The position numbers were made by a program, and so were the translations under genes. From positions 1 to 36,969 of the IMG/VR virus record IMGVR_UViG_3300020465_000046: a DNA stretch of 36,969 bases; one strand, 5' to 3'. This document shows, one piece after another, positions 1 through 6,092 of this stretch (the stretch's first letter is position 1; every line of letters begins with the position of its first letter). The notes under the pieces are model-generated. The model made no database searches. It had not been told where the DNA came from and saw only the letters and a list, made by a program, of their open reading frames with translations. This DNA comes from a virus.

Positions 1-261
1 TAAATATAATTAGCTTTATTTCATTATCTTATTGAATTTACTAATTCTGTTGATAACCCATTTTTACAAATTTATACAAATTATATTGCTTAATCTTTTT
101 ATTTTATTTCTAAAAACTTTTATAAATCTTTTTTGATTTGCTTTATTTTGGCAAAAACCCTTATTTTATTTGCCTTATTTTAATTTATTTGCCCTAACTT
201 TATGGCTTTTTTGCCTTTATTCGTCTATTATCCTTGATTTTGCTCATTAATTTATTTTTAA
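1..261 (+). other. Non-coding T-rich leader ahead of the first + strand gene
   Basis: No convincing gene is seen. The stretch is T-rich, has one promoter-like pair of boxes at 50-78, and carries three copies of TTTGCC at 169-174, 188-193 and 210-215, with related TTTGC near 136. Its place at the head of the + strand gene series suggests a transcription start region or part of a replication origin. No DnaA-box-like sequence was recognised, so the origin idea is only a guess. Confidence 0.5.
50..78 (+). promoter_or_regulatory. Sigma70-like promoter for the leftmost + strand genes
   Basis: TTGATA at 50-55, a 17-bp spacer and TATACA at 73-78 match the -35/-10 pattern of host sigma70 promoters. 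The -10 is followed by AATTAT, similar to the sequence after the -10 at 6081-6086. It sits about 250 bases upstream of the first likely start codon, leaving a long leader. In DNA this AT-rich chance matches occur, but there is no phage RNA polymerase in the window, so host-type promoters are expected. Confidence 0.45.
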
Positions 262-324
262 TTGTGGCAAACTATTTTTGTATATTGCCTTAATTTAACT
301 TCTATTTTGTGTATACTGGTTTTT

Positions 325-519
325 ATGGAAATTACAAAAAATAATTATTACAAATATTTTAAAAATCGTAAAGCTTGGAGAAATTTTAAGAAATTAAAAA
401 AAGCTAATCCGATTATTTTTAGTAAATATTATAAACCTGTTAAAAGTTCAATTTACAATCATTTAGGAATTTCAATTCATGGTGGTAAATCGAATAGATA
501 CAGTCATTATAATATCTAG
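325..519 (+). CDS. Small basic protein, unknown
   Basis: A 64-residue Lys/Asn/Tyr-rich protein starting at ATG 325. The frame stays open upstream to a TTG at 262, which would add a hydrophobic stretch of about 20 residues resembling a membrane anchor. Neither start has a Shine-Dalgarno sequence, and the upstream part is T-rich unlike neighbouring coding DNA, so the ATG was preferred. No family recognised. It is the first gene after the leader, followed at once by two tandem hairpins. Confidence 0.45.
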   Translation: MEITKNNYYKYFKNRKAWRNFKKLKKANPIIFSKYYKPVKSSIYNHLGISIHGGKSNRYSHYNI

Positions 520-566
520 TTTTTAATTAAGCTAGATTTATCAACCATAGATTTTAATTAATCTAT
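514..566 (+). promoter_or_regulatory. Tandem pair of look-alike hairpins
   Basis: Two inverted repeats follow each other. ATCTAG at 514-519 pairs with CTAGAT at 532-537, and ATAGATT at 547-553 pairs with AATCTAT at 560-566. Both carry TTTTAATTAA at or around the apex, so they look like two versions of one element. The first overlaps the stop codon of the preceding gene, and the second ends just before the ribosome binding site of the next gene. There is no U-tract, so they are not ordinary terminators; RNA processing, stability or protein binding are possible. Confidence 0.5.
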
Positions 567-585
567 ACAACTTGGAGTAGAAACT

Positions 586-783
586 ATGGCGTTATGGAAA
601 ACACCAAAAAAAACTATATTAATTAATCAAATAGATGTTAAATATAGAGAAATTGAAAACTTTGAATATCAATTTCAAGTATTAAGTAAAATTTTAGGAG
701 CATTTGAAATTAAAGACTTGGAAAAAATTTTGAAAGCTTGTAAAAAAGTACAAAAAATAGACCAAAAAGAAAACAACCAATAA
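586..783 (+). CDS. Small charged protein, unknown
   Basis: A 65-residue protein with a Lys-rich N-terminus and a helical, charged second half containing FEIKDLEKILKACKKVQKI, likely amphipathic or coiled-coil. TTGGAG about 10 bases upstream of ATG 586 supports the start. Not recognised; it could be a small host-interaction protein typical of early phage genes, which is an inference from position only. Confidence 0.6.
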   Translation: MALWKTPKKTILINQIDVKYREIENFEYQFQVLSKILGAFEIKDLEKILKACKKVQKIDQKENNQ

Positions 784-801
784 AATAGGAGAAAAAAAAC
801 T

Positions 802-903
802 ATGATATATTTTATCATAATACAACTTATAATTGTAGGTTATTTCGCTTATCTAGGAATATCTGCAACTAATGAAATAATAGATAAATATAATAATAAA
901 TAA
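802..903 (+). CDS. Membrane microprotein, 33 residues
   Basis: ATG 802 follows AGGAG at 787-791 and opens a 33-residue frame ending at TAA 901-903. Residues 2-22 are hydrophobic (IYFIIIQLIIVGYFAYLGI), so a single membrane helix with a short polar C-terminus is expected. It fills exactly the gap between two other small genes, each with an AGGAG-type ribosome binding site. Function unknown. Confidence 0.6.
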   Translation: MIYFIIIQLIIVGYFAYLGISATNEIIDKYNNK

Positions 904-925
904 TAATAAAATAGGAGAATAAAAA

Positions 926-1231
926 ATGACTACAGTTACAAATATGGTAAGTAATAAAGGAAATAAAATAGCAAATCAATTTATAATATACACCGATAAT
1001 GGAAGTATATTTCAAAGTTATAATAGTACCATTGTTAAAATAGATAGTGGTAAAACATATCTAGATATTAATAAATGGGATTACTCAAAAACTACTGGCA
1101 AATATAGAAATATATTTTTAAATGAGAATAAAAAACAAACTGAACAAAAAATAAAATCTGGAGAATATATATTGACTGATTTAAATATAGCTGGAACTGG
1201 AGCAGATTTTAACGAAGATAAAATACTTTAA
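926..1231 (+). CDS. Small phage protein, DUF8033-like
   Basis: A 101-residue protein preceded by AGGAG. The central part, with NQFIIYTDNGSIFQSYNS, then DSGKTYLDINKWDYSKTTGK and KKIKSGEY-like residues, resembles a small phage family I remember as DUF8033; the name is from memory and unverified. These proteins are common single-domain proteins in diverse phages and have no established role. No signal peptide or membrane segment. It is the last gene before a pair of overlapping inverted repeats. Confidence 0.6.
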   Translation: MTTVTNMVSNKGNKIANQFIIYTDNGSIFQSYNSTIVKIDSGKTYLDINKWDYSKTTGKYRNIFLNENKKQTEQKIKSGEYILTDLNIAGTGADFNEDKIL

Positions 1232-1232
1232 T

Positions 1233-1274
1233 ACAACTTTAAGTTGTGGTGGAACTAACTTAATTCTGCCACAA
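1233..1274 (+). promoter_or_regulatory. Two overlapping, mutually exclusive hairpins
   Basis: ACAACTT 1233-1239 and AAGTTGT 1241-1247 form a palindrome, able to fold as a 5-bp stem with a 5-base loop. TTGTGG 1244-1249 pairs with CCACAA 1269-1274, with an inner GAA/TTC pairing. The two structures share TTGT at 1244-1247, so only one can form at a time. No U-tract follows. It lies in the gap before the zincin gene at 1319 and could be an attenuator-like switch, an RNA processing site or a protein-binding palindrome. Confidence 0.4.
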
Positions 1275-1318
1275 TCTAAACAAAAAATAAACAAATAAAT
1301 ATGCAAGGATAATACACT

Positions 1319-1957
1319 ATGAAAAAATTAATATTATATCATAAAAGAAATATAGGAACTGGAGAGAAATATATAAATGAATTAGTGTATAGACATTTAA
1401 TAAACTTTACATTGGAGCAATTGATTTCTAAAAATTTAAAAAATAAATTAAGATTAAGAGTTTATTTTAGAAAAAAATCTCACTTTGATAAACAAACAGT
1501 TGGTTATTTGTTAACATCTGCAACTTCAAAAACAGTACCAATAAGAAATGCAAAAATGTATATAAGAATTGATATGAGTTTTTTAAATATAATTGAAACT
1601 ATTGCTCATGAATTAGTACACTTAAAACAATATGCAACTGGACAATTAAATAAAAGAATATGGAAGACTGACAATCAAGTACACTATCGTTGGGAGAAAA
1701 AAGAAATGGGAGTACAAGAAGCTATTGAATATAAAAATAGACCATGGGAGATTGAAGCATTTGCAAAACAATTTCCTTTAGTTGATAAGTGGACTAATTA
1801 TATAAAGACACCTAACTACTGGACTAAAGAAAACAAACTGGGTTTAATATGGGATGTAGTATTAGAGCAAGTTAGAAGAGAGTTAAAAGTACTAGAAGAA
1901 AAACAAACAAGCAAAGCTGGAAACCAAGAAAAAAGAAAACAATTAATAGGAGAATAA
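1319..1957 (+). CDS. SprT-like zincin metalloprotease
   Basis: A 212-residue protein with HELVH at residues 97-101, the HExxH zinc and catalytic signature, in the context ETIAHELVHLKQ. A downstream PWEIEA at 142-147 supplies a Glu suited to be the third zinc ligand. This arrangement is that of SprT-like/gluzincin domains found in many marine phages. The first 90 residues form a mixed alpha/beta lead-in; the C-terminal tail is Lys/Glu-rich and probably helical. Substrate unknown; takeover of host proteins or processing of DNA-protein crosslinks would be guesses. AAGGAT upstream supports ATG 1319. Confidence 0.75.
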   Translation: MKKLILYHKRNIGTGEKYINELVYRHLINFTLEQLISKNLKNKLRLRVYFRKKSHFDKQTVGYLLTSATSKTVPIRNAKMYIRIDMSFLNIIETIAHELVHLKQYATGQLNKRIWKTDNQVHYRWEKKEMGVQEAIEYKNRPWEIEAFAKQFPLVDKWTNYIKTPNYWTKENKLGLIWDVVLEQVRRELKVLEEKQTSKAGNQEKRKQLIGE

Positions 1958-1960
1958 ACT

Positions 1961-2326
1961 ATGAACTACAATAAACAAATAGCAATTAACAGTATGAAGT
2001 CTGATAAACTTTTAAATAAAAGTCATGTTAAAATGTATAAAAAACAATTAGAACAAATTAATAATACATTAGATTTTTTAAATTTTGAAATAGAATTACA
2101 TGAGAATTATGGTGATGAGTACACTTATAATGATACAGAAAAAAATCTTATGTTAAAAAATTATTCTTCTAGAAATCATTTTGAAACTTTAAAAAATAAA
2201 ATTCAAAATGAATTAAAGAAGAGTATAGAAATATCTAATAGAGAACTCTCATACTATTATGATAGTAAAACAAAAAAGTTGAGAGATAAATATATAAATG
2301 GAGACACTTATGGAACGACTAACTAA
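1961..2326 (+). CDS. Helical charged protein, unknown
   Basis: A 121-residue Lys/Asn/Glu-rich protein begins 3 bases after the metalloprotease stop, with TAGGAG just upstream. Residues 25-60 and 70-115 look like long helices with coiled-coil character. No family recognised. Its position points to co-transcription with the metalloprotease. Confidence 0.65.
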   Translation: MNYNKQIAINSMKSDKLLNKSHVKMYKKQLEQINNTLDFLNFEIELHENYGDEYTYNDTEKNLMLKNYSSRNHFETLKNKIQNELKKSIEISNRELSYYYDSKTKKLRDKYINGDTYGTTN

Positions 2327-2492
2327 AGAAGAGAGAAGAGCAATTATAAAATTCAATAGAGAGAATAGAAATATAGTTGCAGAAATAATAAATGATACAC
2401 CATTTACTCATACAACTGGAGGTGGTAGAACTGTAGAAAAACTTCCTACAATGGATGAGCAAGAAGGTACATTTAATCATGATGATAGATAA
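2310..2492 (+). CDS. Small charged protein, unknown
   Basis: Sixty residues beginning MERLTKEERRAIIKF. Start at ATG 2310 is preferred because GGAG at 2300-2303 lies 6 bases upstream; an in-frame ATG at 2298 would add four residues. It overlaps the preceding gene by 17 bases in another frame. N-terminal half is a basic amphipathic helix, the rest polar with a THTTGGGRT loop. No family recognised. Confidence 0.6.
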   Translation: MERLTKEERRAIIKFNRENRNIVAEIINDTPFTHTTGGGRTVEKLPTMDEQEGTFNHDDR

Positions 2493-2514
2493 AAAATAAA
2501 TAGGAGAATAAAAA

Positions 2515-2736
2515 ATGTTAGATAAATATTATGGTAAACAAGTTGAATTTGAGTGGCTTAAAATAAATTATGATGACAATGGTAAACCTTATAGACCATT
2601 AAGAATTGGTATTTTTTATGGGTTAAGTAAAGATAAAAACCATTTTAGAATAAGACCTTTATCTGGATATCATGGTTATAATACTAAGGTTGTTAAAATT
2701 CCAATTGAATTAATAAATATATTAGGAGAATATTAA
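2515..2736 (+). CDS. Small beta-rich protein, unknown
   Basis: A 73-residue protein with TAGGAG upstream. Alternating hydrophobic residues (VEFEWLKINY, LRIGIFYGLS, HFRIRPL, VVKIPIELI) suggest a small beta-barrel such as an SH3- or OB-like fold. It stops one base before the next gene, pointing to translation coupling with the GP88-like protein. Not recognised. Confidence 0.6.
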   Translation: MLDKYYGKQVEFEWLKINYDDNGKPYRPLRIGIFYGLSKDKNHFRIRPLSGYHGYNTKVVKIPIELINILGEY

Positions 2737-2737
2737 A

Positions 2738-3466
2738 ATGAAAAAACTATTAAGCTGGAAGAGACCAAATAAACTTTGCTTTAGAGAAGGCAACCCTAAG
2801 ACTGATAAGAATAAAAAGATTAAAGGGCTGGAGAACTATAGAATATTAAGATTAAATCTTGCTCCTGCTGATTTATCTGGATATAATGTTTGTCCAATGG
2901 CAAGTGTAGGTTGTAAATCTGCTTGTCTTCATACTGCTGGAAATCCAGTATATCAAAAGCAAAAAGATATTGGGAGAATAAATAGAACCAGATTTTATAT
3001 ACAAGCAAGAGTTGAATTCTTGAAACAACTTATGAGAGAAATAAAAAACCATGAGTTGTATTGTAATAAAAATAAATTAATACCAGTAGTTAGATTAAAT
3101 ACAACCAGCGATATATCATGGGAGATACATAATATATTTGAATTGTTTCCTAACATACAATTCTATGACTACACTAAGATATATAAGAGAGCAATTAAAT
3201 TTGTTAATGGTGAGTACCCTAAGAACTATCACCTAACATATAGTTTAAATGAAGACAATAAAGACTTAGCATTTAACATATTAAAAATGGGTGGAAATAT
3301 TTCTGCTGTATATAGAAATAATTTAGAAGACTTAAATAAATTTGGCTACAATGTAGTCAATGGAGACAACCACGACTTGAGATTTTTAGATAAAAGAAAT
3401 TCAATCGTAGGTTTAAAAGCAAAGGGCAAAGCTAAAACAGATTATTCTGGATTTGTTTTAGATTAA
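2738..3466 (+). CDS. GP88-like / DUF7227-type cysteine protein
   Basis: A 242-residue protein with a conserved-looking block at 38-70: LRLNLAPADLSGYNVC, then CPMASVGCKSACLHTAGN, containing Cys52, Cys59 and Cys63, followed by Arg-rich GRINRTRFYIQARVEF. This block resembles the phage 'gene product 88' family, whose Cys cluster suggests metal or Fe-S binding; no activity is established to my knowledge. The middle (VVRLNTTSDISWE, FYDYTKIYKRA) and end (VNGDNHDLRFLD) also match my memory of that family. AGGAG upstream supports ATG 2738. Confidence 0.7.
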   Translation: MKKLLSWKRPNKLCFREGNPKTDKNKKIKGLENYRILRLNLAPADLSGYNVCPMASVGCKSACLHTAGNPVYQKQKDIGRINRTRFYIQARVEFLKQLMREIKNHELYCNKNKLIPVVRLNTTSDISWEIHNIFELFPNIQFYDYTKIYKRAIKFVNGEYPKNYHLTYSLNEDNKDLAFNILKMGGNISAVYRNNLEDLNKFGYNVVNGDNHDLRFLDKRNSIVGLKAKGKAKTDYSGFVLD

Positions 3467-3492
3467 TTAATACAGATACAACTGGAGGATGT

Positions 3493-3711
3493 ATGACAAA
3501 ACCAAATCAATTTAAGGAAACAGAAAAACTATACAACTATTACAACTCACACGAGCATAGAGTTGAGAGAATAAAAGATGTAATGGATGAGTTAAAAAAT
3601 ATAAAAGATGTTAATCAATTCTTTAAATCTTTTTATTGGTATAGTAAGGAGTTAAGAAAAGAATTAGTGGCAAAAAAATATAAGAATACAATGTGGTATT
3701 GCCACGATTAA
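3493..3711 (+). CDS. Small charged protein, unknown
   Basis: Seventy-two residues, Lys/Glu/Tyr-rich, with a long helix (RVERIKDVMDELKNIKD) and an aromatic C-terminal half ending WYCHD. GGAGG upstream of ATG 3493. It is the last gene before the promoter-like region at 3713-3760. No family recognised. Confidence 0.6.
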   Translation: MTKPNQFKETEKLYNYYNSHEHRVERIKDVMDELKNIKDVNQFFKSFYWYSKELRKELVAKKYKNTMWYCHD

Positions 3712-3712
3712 G

Positions 3713-3760
3713 ACACAATTTTGTGTGGACATTGACACAATCTTATGGTAGAACAAATAT
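3713..3760 (+). promoter_or_regulatory. Promoter-like element (copy 1) with adjacent palindrome
   Basis: ACACAA-TT-TTGTGT at 3713-3726 is an operator-like inverted repeat. It abuts TGGACA at 3726-3731, a 17-bp spacer starting TTGACACAAT, then TAGAAC at 3749-3754 followed by AAATAT. The same element, nearly base for base, recurs at 6058-6091 with better boxes. An alternative -35 is TTGACA at 3732-3737. Downstream, AAAGGAGG introduces the gene at 3792. I read it as a host-type promoter for the second set of early genes. Confidence 0.5.
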
Positions 3761-3791
3761 AAAAAATAAATAAAATAAAGGAGGAAAAAAA

Positions 3792-3980
3792 ATGAGTGAA
3801 GAGTTTGGACAAGTATCTAATATATATAGATTAAGAAAAATATTAGAGAGAGCAGTTGAAAAAAAATTTAAAGATGATGTAACAATAACTGATAGTGGTA
3901 CATCTTTAAATGGTGAACAAGCAGATTTTGTTTTCAATTTAAATGGAGACAGATTTGAAATTAATATAAATAAAATATAA
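3792..3980 (+). CDS. Small protein, unknown
   Basis: A 62-residue protein with AAAGGAGG upstream of ATG 3792. N-terminal helix (YRLRKILERAVEKKF) followed by three predicted strands (DDVTITDSG, QADFVFNLNG, RFEINI), an alpha/beta layout. First gene after a promoter-like element. The antisense reading frame over the same bases has no ribosome binding site and was set aside. Confidence 0.65.
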   Translation: MSEEFGQVSNIYRLRKILERAVEKKFKDDVTITDSGTSLNGEQADFVFNLNGDRFEININKI

Positions 3981-3993
3981 GGAAGGAGAGAAC

Positions 3994-4269
3994 ATGACAA
4001 CACTTAATAAATATCTTAAGCATATGGAGATAGATAGTACTAGAAGATTACCAAGTGATATCTATAGACTAGCAGAAGAGACTTACTATTCTGAAAGTAG
4101 AGACAAAGAAATAAAAAAAGGAGACATGGATTTATTTCATTTGATTAGAGCATTAATAAAAAACTCTAATGAAAAATATCTATCAAGAGAACTAGATAAA
4201 ACAGAAAAACAAAATAGAAAACTAAAAAGAAAAGTTGAAAGATTAACTAACATAATCAAGGAGGATTAA
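3994..4269 (+). CDS. Coiled-coil protein, unknown
   Basis: A 91-residue protein; GGAAGGAGAG lies just before ATG 3994. The C-terminal 35 residues (SRELDKTEKQNRKLKRKVERL) form a strongly charged helix with leucine spacing typical of a coiled coil. It shares a single base with the next gene's start (TAATG). No family recognised. Confidence 0.65.
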   Translation: MTTLNKYLKHMEIDSTRRLPSDIYRLAEETYYSESRDKEIKKGDMDLFHLIRALIKNSNEKYLSRELDKTEKQNRKLKRKVERLTNIIKED

Positions 4270-4493
4270 TGAGTGATAAAAAAATGTTTAAGTTTGTTGG
4301 TAGTGAAATAAATTTAGGTGCAGAAACTATCAATGAAGAGATAGAGAGTAGAGGATATAAGAAAGCAGTTAAAAGTTTTCAAAATAAATATCCTAAAATT
4401 AAAGAGGTTATGGTTGAATGGATTAAGAATGGAATTAATCTATCTAAACTACAAAAACTTCCAATGGGTAGGAAGAAAAAACTGGAGGGTTAA
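4269..4493 (+). CDS. Small basic protein, unknown
   Basis: A 74-residue protein starting in a TAATG overlap, with AAGGAGG upstream. The C-terminus GRKKKLEG is basic and the middle (GYKKAVKSFQNKYPKIKEVMVEWI) is helical; DNA or RNA binding is possible but not shown. It ends in another TAATG overlap, so it is translationally coupled on both sides. Confidence 0.65.
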   Translation: MSDKKMFKFVGSEINLGAETINEEIESRGYKKAVKSFQNKYPKIKEVMVEWIKNGINLSKLQKLPMGRKKKLEG

Positions 4494-4843
4494 TGAAAGC
4501 AGATGACATAACAAAAGCAGTTGAGTATAAGCAAGGACATTTTAATATGGTACAATACTTATTAAAAGAAAAACCTAACTGGAGTATAACTGTTCATGAC
4601 AAGGAGACTGGAGAGACACCAGTTGAATATTCAAAAGACTATGAACAAATAAGAAAAGCAATTAAAGATTATGAGACTGAGATTGTAGTTTACCAAGAAC
4701 ATAAAAGACAGATAGGTTGGGCTTGGTTTATACCTTACAATGAAACAGATGAGGATATAGTTGCAGACTATTCAAATACTTTAAGCATGAACAAGTGGGC
4801 TGAACAATTTGAAGAGTTACATAAACAGTTGGAGGATAAATGA
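4493..4843 (+). CDS. Small acidic protein, unknown
   Basis: A 116-residue protein coupled to its neighbour by TAATG, with GGAGGG upstream. It begins MKADDITKAVEYKQGHFNMV, has a central Glu/Tyr-rich helix and a Trp-containing segment (IGWAWFIPYNETDED). It looks like a two-helix protein with a small sheet. No family recognised. It ends in an ATGA overlap with a membrane microprotein. Confidence 0.65.
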   Translation: MKADDITKAVEYKQGHFNMVQYLLKEKPNWSITVHDKETGETPVEYSKDYEQIRKAIKDYETEIVVYQEHKRQIGWAWFIPYNETDEDIVADYSNTLSMNKWAEQFEELHKQLEDK

Positions 4844-4932
4844 TAGAACTATTTTTAAATATGCCTTTAGATTTAAAGATAATAATACTAGCACCATTGA
4901 TAATGTTAGTATGGACTGAGTTAAGAAAATGA
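4840..4932 (+). CDS. Membrane microprotein, 30 residues
   Basis: ATG 4840 overlaps the preceding TGA (ATGA) and has GGAGG at 4831-4835. The 30 residues contain LKIIILAPLIMLVWTEL, a single membrane helix with a short charged tail. It ends in another ATGA overlap with the next gene at 4929. Tight coupling at both ends strongly supports a real gene despite its size. Function unknown. Confidence 0.7.
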   Translation: MIELFLNMPLDLKIIILAPLIMLVWTELRK

Positions 4933-5171
4933 ATAAGCAACAATATAAATTAAAACTAAATAAAGTTTTCGAGAGACAGTTAGAAATTAGAAAAATTATT
5001 TGGAAATTAATTTCAAAAATAAGTGATATGGAAAAACTACATACATCTAACTATGAGACTATTGAATACTTATTAGATGTTGCAGTTAACAATACAAAAA
5101 TTTCTAATAGTGTAGAGATTAATGGAACACTACCAGTTAGGAACAAAGTAGAAACAAAAGGAGGACAATGA
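4929..5171 (+). CDS. Helical protein, unknown
   Basis: An 80-residue protein starting in an ATGA overlap with the membrane microprotein before it. N-terminal two thirds are a Lys/Arg/Ile-rich helix (KLNKVFERQLEIRKIIWKLI) and likely coiled-coil. It ends with an ATGA overlap into the next gene. Not recognised. Confidence 0.6.
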   Translation: MNKQQYKLKLNKVFERQLEIRKIIWKLISKISDMEKLHTSNYETIEYLLDVAVNNTKISNSVEINGTLPVRNKVETKGGQ

Positions 5172-5335
5172 GTGAACAATTAGTGAACAGAAAAGAAGTT
5201 GAACATTGGTTAGGTAATAGTTATGAAGATTGGATTCATGATTTAATTTATAGATTAATAAATAAAAAAGTTTCAGTAGTAGAGTTGAGAGTTGAAATGA
5301 AACAAATGTACAAAGATTATAAGGAGGATAAATAA
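5168..5335 (+). CDS. Small protein, unknown
   Basis: Fifty-five residues from ATG 5168, which overlaps the upstream TGA, to TAA 5333-5335, which overlaps the next ATG (TAATG). AAGGAGG at 5159-5165 is the ribosome binding site. Sequence includes NRKEVEHWLGNSYEDWIHDL and a Val/Glu-rich helix. Perfect fit between neighbours supports it. No family recognised. Confidence 0.7.
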   Translation: MSEQLVNRKEVEHWLGNSYEDWIHDLIYRLINKKVSVVELRVEMKQMYKDYKEDK

Positions 5336-5529
5336 TGAGTGAACAAAGCACAATACATATAGTACTAAGAAAAGATAACAAGTGGGGTAGAACTTTATAC
5401 TACACTACTAAGAAAGAGGATGTGTGGTTGCCATTGATACACAATCAGCAATCATTAACTCAACATGATGTAGATTATTTAAAACAAACTGGAAGATTTA
5501 CATTTGAATTAATGAGAGAGGAGATATAA
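5335..5529 (+). CDS. Small beta-rich protein, unknown
   Basis: A 64-residue protein in a chain of TAATG overlaps, with AAGGAGG upstream. Strand-like segments (TIHIVLRKDN, RTLYYTTKKEDVWLPL) and a C-terminal helix are predicted by eye. No family recognised. Confidence 0.65.
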   Translation: MSEQSTIHIVLRKDNKWGRTLYYTTKKEDVWLPLIHNQQSLTQHDVDYLKQTGRFTFELMREEI

Positions 5530-5711
5530 TGATAGTAAAAGACTTAATAAAAAGATTAAAGAAAATGCCACAAACAAAAGAGGTATATTTTTTTAATCAC
5601 CATAACGAGAGATTATATAGTTTGGATGAGGGAGTTTGGAATATACCAAATGAAAAAGATAAATCTCAAACTTATGTTAATTGGGTAGAGATAGCTGGAA
5701 AGATAATGTAA
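5529..5711 (+). CDS. Small protein, unknown
   Basis: Sixty residues, coupled by TAATG to both neighbours, GAGGAG upstream of ATG 5529. It begins with a basic helix (VKDLIKRLKKMPQTKEVYFF) followed by short strands; the pattern 'LIKxLKKMPxxxEV' is common in small phage proteins of unknown function. No further call possible. Confidence 0.6.
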   Translation: MIVKDLIKRLKKMPQTKEVYFFNHHNERLYSLDEGVWNIPNEKDKSQTYVNWVEIAGKIM

Positions 5712-5878
5712 TGTACTTTATTATTTGGAAACAAAAAAATAAATATAGAATGTATAGTAATCAAATCTTTTCTAAAGAAGAAGACGCATTAGAATTTGCA
5801 AAGAAAAGTTTTAAAAGAAAAGATGAATGGAAGGTTGTTGATTATAATAGTGAGAACTATGATAAGTATTGGTATTAG
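5711..5878 (+). CDS. Small protein, unknown
   Basis: Fifty-five residues from ATG 5711, which overlaps the preceding TAA; GGA precedes it. A longer frame from TTG 5681 exists but lacks support. Sequence MYFIIWKQKNKYRMYSNQIF, then a helix with EEDALEFAKKSF and a strand EWKVVDY, suggests a small alpha/beta domain. It is the last gene of this cluster before the 214-base regulatory gap. Confidence 0.6.
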   Translation: MYFIIWKQKNKYRMYSNQIFSKEEDALEFAKKSFKRKDEWKVVDYNSENYDKYWY

Positions 5879-5880
5879 TT

Positions 5881-5941
5881 TATATATATAATTAGAAATA
5901 GTAATGTTGTTGTTATTAATAAACCTAATTATTTATATATA
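5881..5941 (+). promoter_or_regulatory. Long AT hairpin after the first gene cluster
   Basis: The 5' arm ATATATAATTAG ends at 5895 and pairs with CTAATTATTTATAT starting at 5925; inner segments also pair around a GTTGTTGTT apex. It follows the last gene of the first cluster. The stem is almost only A-T pairs and no U-tract follows, so I cannot call it a terminator; it may end or stabilise the upstream message. Confidence 0.4.
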
Positions 5942-6003
5942 CTATAATAAAAAGATTTATAATAGAACATTAATACAACATAGTATTAGTGTGTCGTTAT
6001 GTC

Positions 6004-6034
6004 GCATATGTTAATACAAATTAATTTCATATGC
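6004..6034 (+). promoter_or_regulatory. Nested perfect inverted repeat upstream of promoter copy 2
   Basis: GCATATG at 6004-6010 pairs perfectly with CATATGC at 6028-6034, and inside it TTAAT 6011-6015 pairs with ATTAA 6020-6024 around an ACAA loop. GCATATG also contains the self-palindrome CATATG. Eight bases further on lies TTGACA at 6042. It may be a hairpin ending upstream transcription or a binding site for a regulator acting on the promoter at 6058-6086. Confidence 0.45.
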
Positions 6035-6057
6035 CTTATTGTTGACAAACTTTCGTG

Positions 6058-6091
6058 TTGACTTTGACACAATGTTTTAGTATACAAATAT
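6058..6091 (+). promoter_or_regulatory. Sigma70-like promoter (copy 2), apparently leaderless
   Basis: TTGACT 6058-6063, a 17-bp spacer starting TTGACACAAT, and TATACA 6081-6086 followed by AATAT. The block matches 3726-3760 with a few substitutions and a one-base gap. The ATG of the next gene is at 6093, six bases after the -10, where +1 would be expected, and no Shine-Dalgarno sequence precedes it. So the first transcript from here is probably leaderless. TTGACA at 6042 and 6064 are further -35-like boxes. Confidence 0.55.
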
Positions 6092-6092
6092 T

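Noticed and set aside
3743-4003. Minus-strand hydrophobic frame
   Set aside because: Antisense to the coupled gene at 3792 and to its ribosome binding site; the Leu/Phe richness is the expected reverse complement of Lys/Glu codons.
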